A stretch of 64,000 nt of DNA from Periplaneta americana (lineage: Eukaryota > Arthropoda > Insecta > Blattodea > Blattidae): NCBI RefSeq assembly GCF_040183065.1, contig NC_091118.1, positions 212,095,029 through 212,159,028 of the forward strand, written 5' to 3'. The position numbers were made by a program, and so were the translations under genes. Each line of letters begins with the position of its first letter. Position 1 is the stretch's first letter. Under the pieces are notes generated by a model, which made no database searches, was not told the origin of the DNA, and was given only the letters and a program-made list of their open reading frames with translations. This document shows positions 55,940 through 64,000 of this stretch, piece by piece.

Positions 55940-57875
55940 TCGTACATTATTTTGTGCGAAGATCGTTTATTACATACCTGAAAGAGGAATTTCTAATTAG
56001 TTGCAATGAAATCTCCATCTTGGTTTCTGTTCAATGACGGCAACTTTTAAAAACTAAAATATCTATCTTAAACATTGTTGCTATAAAATGTTTTCTGTGT
56101 TTACTATATTCCAGCAGGCCGTGATATACGTCTGTCTTTTTTCCCCCCAGTCTATAAACGCGAACTTAAAAACAAACGGTAAGGTTATGTAATGATTTAT
56201 TTTTCATTTTAATATTTTAACAATATTATTTCTATAACATATTGCAGTAATAACATCGGCATCTGGAATCTTGTTGATTTTTTCACGGCTTCCTTAATGT
56301 TACTTGCATTACAAATGCAGTAACTTTTGTGGTGTTGTAGAGTTTACTTAATTTTTGCAAATATTTAAAAACAATAATTAACAGTGCAATTTAGGTGAAA
56401 TTGCAGTGGTAAGTTTCCAATTTATAATTATTACTATGTTAAACGTCTCTAAAAATAATATGTTAAAAGCCTAAAGCAGTAAAATGAATATGGCGCTTAA
56501 GCGGTAAGAAGAGGGAAATTGTTATGTGTGTTACGTTGGGAATACTGAATGTGGTATTTCACACTTACCGCGTATTGGTTTTGTGCGGAAAGCAAGCAAA
56601 TATGCACGATCGCGCACAAAATAATTAACACAGCATTTTAATATGAAAGCCACTAATTGTTGTCTTTAGTGTTACTTCCATCTAGCGTAAGAAGTTTCTA
56701 TTAACACGAAAAAAAATAATAAAGCGAAAAGTATTCTAAGGATAAAAAAATGACGAAAACCTGTTATACTTTTACTGTTGCATTTAAAAGGCAACTACAA
56801 AAAAAGTTCAGTAATTCCACGAAGATTTGAACTTGCAAACTCGCGAAATCTTAGCTATTGCTCTACCACTACGCTAAGAGTACTACTGCAGTCAGAATGG
56901 CATTGTAACGAGCAATGGTCATACTCCACCTGAGAACCTGATATTCAATATATAGTGTTTGTGTTACAATATTCATTGTTTAAACACTGTGAATGATCTG
57001 TCTATTTTAAATCTCGTATATGAATTATTTTCTCGGAAGATTTTAATGGTTCTCTAATAGTTGTGTTCCCCATCATAACTACTAGAAGAATATACGCAAT
57101 CTTTTGAACAAAGCCTGGCCGTTCCGAGCGCTCACGGAAATACCCGATTCGAACTTGGTCTCCAAGACGCCGGCCACTTTCATTTTGACCAAGTTATCTT
57201 CAAAGGTTATCTTCAAAATAAGCTATTCCATGCTTTAAGTTCTGTTAAATTGTTATCTAGAAAATAAATTATAAAATGGCAGCAACATTATATGTTCATA
57301 TTTATGGGTTACATTCGTCTATGCTCTTGACAGGATTCGAAACTAGGACCATGGCTTCAACGTTTGTCAGAGTTACGCTTTAATTACGACTGATATACTA
57401 TTCGCTTTCCAGTCAACATATGGGTTGACGTGACGAAAGAATTTTATGAGCTGAAATTTGTATGCGGGTACATTTAAGAACGACAGGTTACGAAATAAGT
57501 TAGTTAATGCACTTTAATTACAAAAGCACGGAAGTAAAACTGCATTTTACGAACAGAAGCGTAATTAGCATTTAAGGATCGGAAAAATATACGTAATTTC
57601 ATTGTGTGTACATTAAGTTACATGAAACGGTATATTGTACCTTTTGTGTCCTACGAGTATTTCAGTATATTCGTGTCTGAACATATATTCACTTTTAAAA
57701 TATATTTACTCAATTTTATACATAATAGGAAACATTTGTGGATTTGATTTTCTTTCTAAAATGGGTCCTTTTTCTAGAAAATGTGATAATCTTACTTTAT
57801 TATTACAAAGCTTAAAACTTCTTTCTTTCCTGATAAAAATGCGAATAAAATGCGACAAAAAGATATATATAATAC
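55940..57875. other. Intergenic, one weak tRNA-like segment
   Basis: Mostly unrecognised. At 56890-56825 the - strand reads TTAGCGTAGTGGTAGAGC and AAGTTCAAATCTTCG, resembling A and B boxes of a decayed tRNA-type SINE. Similar but weaker hints lie at 57140-57180. Confidence 0.35.
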
Positions 57876-57894
57876 TGGTGTGATGTCACAGGAT

Positions 57895-58307
57895 TAAGGG
57901 TGTTTGAGAATAAGGTTCTTAAGAAAATATTTGGGGCTAAGAGAGATGAAGTTACAGGAGAATGGAGAAAGTTACACAACACAGAACTGCATGCATTGTA
58001 TTCTTCACCTGACATAATTAGGAACATTAAATCCAGACGTTTGAGATGGTAAGGACATGTAGCACGTATGGGCGAATCCAGAAATGCATATAGAGTGTTA
58101 GTTGGGAGGCCGGAGGGAAAAAGACCTTTGGGGAGGCCGAGACATAGGTGGGAAGATAATATTAAAATGGATTTGAGGGAGGTGGGATATGATGGTAGGG
58201 ACTGGATTAATCTTGCTCAGGATAGGGACCAATGGCGGGCTTATGTGAGGGCGGCAATGAACCTCCGGGTTCCTTAAAAGCCAGTAAGTAAGTAAGTAAG
58301 TAAGTAA
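57895..58307 (+). mobile_element. LINE-A 3' end, 5'-truncated
   Basis: Perfect 15-bp duplication GTGATGTCACAGGAT (57880-57894, 58308-58322). Encodes LRVFENKVLKKIFGAKRDEV to MNLRVP with a stop at 58050, tail (AAGT)n. A textbook 5'-truncated LINE insertion. Confidence 0.93.
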
Positions 58308-58322
58308 GTGATGTCACAGGAT

Positions 58323-59319
58323 GTATTACTCCAAAAGCCTTTGTCCGATTCAAATGAAGCAAAACGTTTCTTGAGTTCAGTGTTTACATTCCTGCCAGTT
58401 TTAAATCTGCATTTCTACAATTATTTCTGTATTGGCTTCATGCAAAAGTTCGTAGCGTTTTTTTGCTGTGACAAAAGTTCTGAATAGAAGACAAAAATTA
58501 ATCAGTAATACAGAGTGAATCAAAAGTCTGGAACCATATAAATATCTCCCGTATGCTTGATCTTAGATTACTATAGGTGTTACCAGTATTTGTAAGACCA
58601 AACGCTCTACCAGTGACACATTCGATTCTAGCACTCAGCTATCTCAAAAGCCGCCATTTTGAATTCAACTTTGAAATTTTAAAGGGAAAGGGGGTCATGT
58701 CGGTACTCAGAATCATGTGAAATTTTCTGAGAAAAACAATGGTGCAATCCGTTTTGAGATATCTCTAATCGTTTTCAATTCATTAAATGATAACTATCAC
58801 AATGACACAAAAAGAAAATTCTACAAAATGTGCTCAATATGTTGTCCATTTTCGACGATGCACATTTGTAGACGAATTTTTCACTCAGAAAATTTTGTAG
58901 CATTTCCGGGGTGACTTTAGCACAGGCTTCAATGATATTGTTCTTGAAATGTTCCACATTCTCAATAATTTCCTTGTAGATATCTTTCGTATTAGTTTAA
59001 ATGCCACGATTTTTATTTAGAATTTAAAATTCCGTATAAGACTATATTTCTCTCCTAGAACGTAGAGTTTGTATTAAAACAAAAGGTTAACCGTTCTCCA
59101 ATTCTGCAAGCACAACAGTACATCGTCCGGATACAGCATCAGCATATTCAGCTCGATATTTTTATCAATATACAATACATCTTTCAACAGTAGTACCACA
59201 AGTGCTGATAGTTTCATAATTTAATTGAAATTAAGAATGTTTATTGTCGTAATAATTATTTCGAGAACGAAGCTATTTAAAAATAATTTTCTCATGACAA
59301 AAAACATGACTTTCAACGA
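58323..59319. other. Intergenic, nothing recognised
   Basis: A - strand ORF at 58957-58775 (EHFKNNIIEACAKVTPEMLQ, then FLSEKFVYKCASS) looks like the very end of a Tc1/mariner-type transposase, but no other part was found. Confidence 0.4.
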
Positions 59320-59330
59320 AATGATATTAC

Positions 59331-60023
59331 TTACTTACAAATGGCTTTTAAGGAACCCGGAGGTTCATTGCCGCCCTCACATAAGCCCGCCATTGGTCCC
59401 TATCCTGTGCAAGATTAATCCAGTCTCTATCGTCATATCCCACCTCCCTCAAATCCATTTTAATATTATCCTCCCATCTACGTCTCAGCCTCCTCAAAGG
59501 TCTTTTCCCCTCCGGCCTCCCAACTAACATTCTATATGCATTTCTGGATTCGTCCATACGTGCTACATGCCTTGCCCATCTCAAACGTCTGGATTTGATG
59601 TTCCTACTTATGTCAAGTGAAGAATACAATGCGTGCAGTTCTGCGTTGTGTAACTTTCTCCATTCTCCTGCAACTTCATCCCTCTTAGCCCCAAATATTT
59701 TCCTAAGAACCTTATTCTCAAACACCCTTAATCTCTGTTCCTTTCTCAAAGTGAGAGTCCAAGTTTCGTAATGATACAGAACAACCGGTAATATAACTGT
59801 TTTATAAATTCTAACTTTCAGATTTTTTGACAGCAGAGTAGACGACAAAAGCTTCCCAACTGAATAATAACAGGCATTTCCCACATTTATTCTGCGTTTA
59901 ATTTCCTCCCAAGTGTCCAAGATATTTGAATTTTTCAACCTCTTCGAAGGATAAATCTCCAATTTATATATTTGCATTTCGTACAATATTCTGGTCACGA
60001 GACATAATTATATATAGATATGG
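59331..60023 (-). mobile_element. LINE-A 3' half with 216-residue ORF
   Basis: Flanked by AATGATATTA(C) at about 59320 and 60024. The - strand ORF is open from WEEIKRRINVGNACYYSVGK through KVRIYKTVILPVVLYHYETW, RVFENKVLRKIFGAKRDEVA, RRRWEDNIKMDLREVGYDDR to MNLRVP. It is the longest uninterrupted LINE-A C-terminus here and probably the youngest of these copies. It lacks the RT core. Confidence 0.9.
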
Positions 60024-60034
60024 AATGATATTAC

Positions 60035-61100
60035 CACAGAAAATTACCTCCTCGAGTGGTATTCGGCTAAATAATTCCTACTCGAAAAATTAGTCCTATT
60101 GCACTAGTGCATTCCATTGTTTTATGTGAAAGCAGAGGTTATAGATACATATCAACGCCTTCTTGAATATGAATATGAGAAAATTGATGCACACGTTCGT
60201 AGCGTTAATGTTTGTCATCATAACAACACTCCGTTGCTAGGAGATTGTTTATCGTTTGTCATTTGTCATTTCTTGTTTGGAGTATTGCGCTTGTAAAATA
60301 CATATGCTTTGAGTGTTGTGGATTTCAAGAAAGTTTGTAATATTTGTGGACTAAAGAAGATAGAGTATCAAATGGAAAAAAAAATTAATACTTCCGACAC
60401 GTTTTTCTGTTTGAGATTAATAGAAGAGCAACAGCAGCGGAGGGGACTCGAAACATTTGTGCTGTGTACGGAGAAAGAACTTTTGCATCAAGCAAATATT
60501 TATAATGTATTTGAAAATTATACATTATATTGTGAACTAAGTTTGTTACTAATTAATAATACAAACATGTTGTAATTAATTACAATTTCATGTTGAACTT
60601 GTGTTCTTGATGTAAGAGTTTGATTGCTAGCATTTCCTCTTAAACTTTCCACCATGTTAGAATAAAACAACTGAATTTATTGAAAACAAACTATCATTTT
60701 GAGCAGCACAAAACTATCAATGTAATTCGATTGTCGTTGGCCAATTGAGCATCAGTAAGGTTGGTGATTGAAAAACGTTAGCGTGGAATTATCGTGGTAG
60801 TTTTTAGTTATCGACTAGACTGAAGGACAAAGTGCCTGTCATTAATATAACATTGGCTTGGCTGTCAATTTTCGGAGTGCACTTTATCACAGGTAAACGT
60901 AATATGCGGACGTTATCAGTGTTTATGAGCCAGTACACACGCAATCTTGTACCTGCTTGTGGGTGTGCCTCGGTCGATGCCATCTGCAGCGCTGTTGGAA
61001 ATACAAACAGCTAGTCACAAGGCTCGTATTTCTGTCACAACGAGACTCCGTGGAATCATAAGCTTCATCACAATCTTCTTATTCTTCTGCTTTGTCTGCG
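60035..61100. other. Intergenic with an unexplained small ORF
   Basis: 60309-60575 (+) could encode 88 residues starting near VVDFKKVCNICGLKKIEYQM, with a CxxC pair, but I cannot assign it and no splice sites or promoter are clear. Nothing else seen. Confidence 0.35.
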
Positions 61101-62280
61101 TTTCTATAATTATTGTCTGATTAGTGTAATATGTAGCTAATCGGCGATGTATGCAATGGAGGGGGAAAGAAACTGGCCATCCTACCCCATTATCTCCTGG
61201 CCTAGCTACCTCATAAGCAGGGACTGGATTTTTATGTAATATCAAGGTGTGAAATATGTACATATTTATGTAAGAAAAATAAGCTGAATATGTACCAAAA
61301 TATGTAAAATCATGAAAATATTTAATATCAGTATGTGGCAGGTATAGGATAGGTAAGACTCTCCAGTTGTGATTTCATAGAGCACCCGACTTCTTTACCG
61401 CACACTTGACACATACAAAGTACCTACTAAAACTTCAAACCATAGGTATTTACAAACTGTTGTTTGAAAAGTGGCATTCCTGTCTCATTCAGAAGAGTAG
61501 GATTATTCCAGCCGAGAACCGTACTTTCTAATTGCTCGAAAAATCCCATTTCCGTATAGGTCTACTAAATTTAAAGAAAAGAGGCCAAGCAATAACCTGA
61601 AAAGCTATTTATTTTAATCTTTCAACATCTTTCCAGTTTGTTCCTTTACTCCAGATCCTTTTCAAAAGTCCGCTACTTTATTGCGGCTCATGTCAGACTT
61701 GACACGTGTTTTCCATGGAAGGATTAAGAAGAGGGTGAGTAAGGTTGCAAATTGCATGGGAACGGCTTGTTAAGACGTGTGCAGAACAATTATAGTTCGA
61801 GAAAAATCATGTCGCCTCGTCCACTCCAACGCTACTCTCTTGTATGATTTTTACAATACAAGGTAGTTGTGAGAAGGTTGCCTTTTGTTCACTCATATTT
61901 ACAGTAGGCGGTATGGGGTGAGTGCCTCTATTACTTTCTGTGTATTTCAAATTGTAAACTTCCCCAACAGAATATTTTTTTTTCTTTTAGAGAATCAAAA
62001 ATGAATAAACCCCCTAAATATGTAGATTTATGTAATATCAAGCCATAATATGTAATGTGGGGTAAATATGTAAAAATATGCAGTATCAAAATTTAATATA
62101 TTAATGGTAATTACAAGATTCGCAAAGATTTGTTATTTATATACGGTTAGGTTGAAAGGAATATAATCTGTAATTACATAAAAATCCGGTCCCTACTTAT
62201 AAGTGATGCCTTGTTAATATCACTTGTGTGGTTCAGACCTGTCTTCAGACAGTTGACCAAACAACAAACAACTATAATTA
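61101..62280 (+). repeat. Dispersed repeat F, copy 3, split by a hAT-like MITE
   Basis: 61101-61217 matches the first half of repeat F (as at 18590-18480, inverse) and 62204-62280 the second half ending in CAGTTGACCAAACAACAAAC. The gap is the element at 61218-62195. Confidence 0.75.
61218..62195. mobile_element. hAT-like non-autonomous element
   Basis: Ends CAGGGACTGGATTTTTATGT and, in inverse, TAGGGACCGGATTTTTATGT. Duplication CTCATAAG (61210-61217) versus CTTATAAG (62196-62203), 8 bp with one mismatch. Internal TATGTA(A/C)-type motifs recur near both ends (ATATGTAAAA, ATATGTACCA). No transposase. Confidence 0.8.
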
Positions 62281-62330
62281 TTATCGAAGTCGGTAGACCG
62301 AACGCATAACTGCACTCATGTACAGGGCCG

Positions 62331-62400
62331 GATTTAGCTATAGTGCCGCCCCCAGGCAGTGCTAAAATTTGCCGCCCCCAACTCTGACAAACAATTTATA
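62331..62400. mobile_element. Single hAT-like end
   Basis: CAGGGCCGGATTTAGCTATA followed by GCCGCCCCCAGGCAG resembles a hAT terminus, but the other end is not seen in the window part that follows. Confidence 0.4.
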
Positions 62401-62503
62401 AGCAACTATTATATAGGTCATGTTTAGTTTAAATTAGTTTTAAATGAAATGTTACAATTCAGAAAACAATAAATTACTGGAATCAAAATAAATGCAACTT
62501 AGC

Positions 62504-62704
62504 CCACACCTGTGGAGTAACGGCTAGCGTGTCTGGCCGCGAAACCAGGTGGCCCGGGTTCGATTCCCGGTCGGGACAAATTACCTGGTTGAGGTTTTTT
62601 CCGGGGTTTTCCCTCAACCCAATATGAGCAAATGCTGGGTAACTTTCGGTGCTGGACCTCGGACTCATTTCACCGGCATTGTCACCTTCATCTCATTCAG
62701 ACGC
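62504..62704 (+). mobile_element. tRNA-derived SINE-A, 3'-truncated
   Basis: Head CCACACCTGTGGAGTAACGG and body as in other copies, but it stops at CATTCAGACGC, before the conserved end. 62700-62754 then looks like an inverted tRNA-type head of another SINE (TAGCGTAGTCGGTATAGCGC on the - strand). Confidence 0.82.
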
Positions 62705-62754
62705 AACCTCGAACATAGAAGGCTAGCGCTATACCGACTACGCTATCCAGGCCG

Positions 62755-63600
62755 ACAGGGGAGACGATACTAAAGGATATGTTACTGGAGCTAAATGACA
62801 GCTGTGAGCAGTATGGGATGAAGATAAATGCAAACAAGACGAAGAGCATCTTTGTCGGAAGATTGGATTATTTTACGACGCTGTATCAACATCTAGGTCT
62901 GAATGAAATGAAGGTGATAATGCCGGTGAAATGAGTCCGGGGCCCGGCACCGAAAGTATTGGGTTGAGGGAAAACCCCGGAAAAAACCTCAACCAGATAA
63001 CTTGTCCCGACCGGGATTCGAACCCGGGTCACCTGGTTTCGCGGCCAGACGCGCTGACCGTTACTCCACAGGTGTGGACTTGTCGGAAGAAAAGTAAAGA
63101 AGGTACACTTACAAATTCTAAATGAGGCAGTAGAGCAAGTGGACAGCTTCAAATACTTGGGGTGTACTATAAGCAGTAACATGAGCTGCTGTCAGGAAGT
63201 CAAAAGGAGGATAGCAATGGCAAAGGAAGCTTTTAATAGAAAAAGGAGCATCTTCTTCGGACCTATGGAAAAAGAACTAAGAACGAGACTAGTGAAGTGC
63301 TTTGTGTGGAGTGTGGCATTATATATGGAAAAAAACATAGACATTACTATGAAGTAAATAGAAGCGACTAGAAGAATTTGAAATATGGATATGAAATATG
63401 GATAGGGAGAAGAATGAAACGTGTGAAATAGACAGACAGAATAAGAAATGAAGCTGTGCTAGAAAGAATGAATGAAGAAAGAATGATGCTGAAATTCATT
63501 AGGAAGAGGAAAAGGAATTGGCTGGGTCACTAGCTGAGAAGAAACTGCCTACTGAAGGATGCAATGGAAGGAATGGTGAGCGGGAGAAAAGTTCGTGTCA
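62755..63600 (+). pseudogene. LINE-B reverse-transcriptase part, split by a SINE
   Basis: Before the SINE the frame reads LLELNDSCEQYGMKINANKT, KSIFVGR. After it KVKKVHLQILNEAVEQVDSF, KYLGCTISSNMSCCQEVKRR, IAMAKEAFNRKRSIF, then frame-broken to RKRKRNWLGH and NCLLKDAMEG-like residues. Same family as 4398-4815. Several stops. Confidence 0.85.
62863..63079 (-). mobile_element. tRNA-derived SINE-A inside LINE-B
   Basis: 11-bp duplication TTGTCGGAAGA (62852-62862, 63080-63090). Inverse of the SINE-A consensus with a short internal deletion (the AGTTACCCAGCATTTGCTCG part is missing). Confidence 0.9.
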
Positions 63601-64000
63601 GAAGAAGATATTACATCAGAACGCTTCAGACCGCCCAACTTCAAGTCAAGCGTCGAATAAGACCTCTGTCATTGGTTCAATAGCAATTATTCTTCTTTCC
63701 TCCTCTCTCTTGTTAGACATTATGAAACGAAGTATAGGTATATCACATCGCAGTGGCAGTATGTTATTGCATTAACTTCCCATGATTGTATGAGAAGATT
63801 CGAAGAGAACGGCAGTTACGTAGACTTTCGGCTCCCCCCTACTACCAATAATGCACAACACAATGTCAATACGGCGGTTGCTGTCGTCTGCGATACAACG
63901 AACTTTTCTGTTGATTTTCGAGTTTGGCATTTTTTCCGGTTATTATATGCTTATTTAAGTTGTGTTAACTCTCGCTAAGTGGTTTTATATTTTATTTTAT
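63600..64000. other. Right edge, nothing recognised
   Basis: GC-richer than average with two + strand ORFs that I cannot assign. Could be the start of another element or gene beyond the window. Confidence 0.35.

Noticed and set aside
60832-61014. 60-residue + strand ORF
   Set aside because: No recognisable motif, splice sites or conservation evidence. It is likely chance.

Overview
The window is animal nuclear DNA, almost certainly from an insect. It is AT-rich, has spliced exons with GT/AG borders, and is packed with non-LTR retrotransposons, Penelope-like elements, tRNA-headed SINEs, Tc1/mariner, pogo and hAT transposons, MITEs, (ATT)n microsatellites and two minisatellite arrays. The repeated LINE C-terminal proteins look like those I remember as very common in the American cockroach (Periplaneta). 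That organism call is from memory and was not tested.

The one clear host gene is on the + strand from the left edge to about 23.7 kb. Five exons (1447-1557, 2778-2930, 5409-5491, 6867-7005, 23621-23710) join in frame into the C-terminal 191 residues of a nucleotide-sugar/triose-phosphate-transporter-type carrier that I recognise as SLC35E3. The N-terminal exons must lie left of the window. The last intron is 16.6 kb and holds most of the transposons of the first third.

From 23.7 to 64 kb I see no further certain host gene. An isolated exon-like ORF lies on the - strand at 24309-24498, and a GC-richer promoter-like block with a splice donor lies at 51160-51492. The rest is mobile DNA. It includes Penelope-like elements with GIY-YIG ORFs at 6, 27-28 and 34 kb. 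A foldback element at 26.4-28.8 kb is split by two later insertions. A LINE with a restriction-like endonuclease is at 31.4-32.6 kb, and hAT elements with 8-bp target duplications are at 39.6, 45.7, 47.8 and 61.2 kb. A 70-bp tandem array lies at 41.5-43.1 kb and a 58-bp array at 44.3-45.4 kb. Seven copies of one LINE family have AAGT-type tails, and at least five copies of one tRNA-SINE are present.

The most interesting system is the Penelope-like group. Each insertion carries a compact hammerhead-ribozyme motif next to its 3' end. Three of the four insertions are inverted dimers joined 5' end to 5' end, with target-site duplications and a one-sided tail of roughly 30-50 bp. One of these (26001-26205) is only 205 bp long and has no coding capacity. 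A second notable group is a tRNA-promoter element flanked by inverted copies of its own tail.
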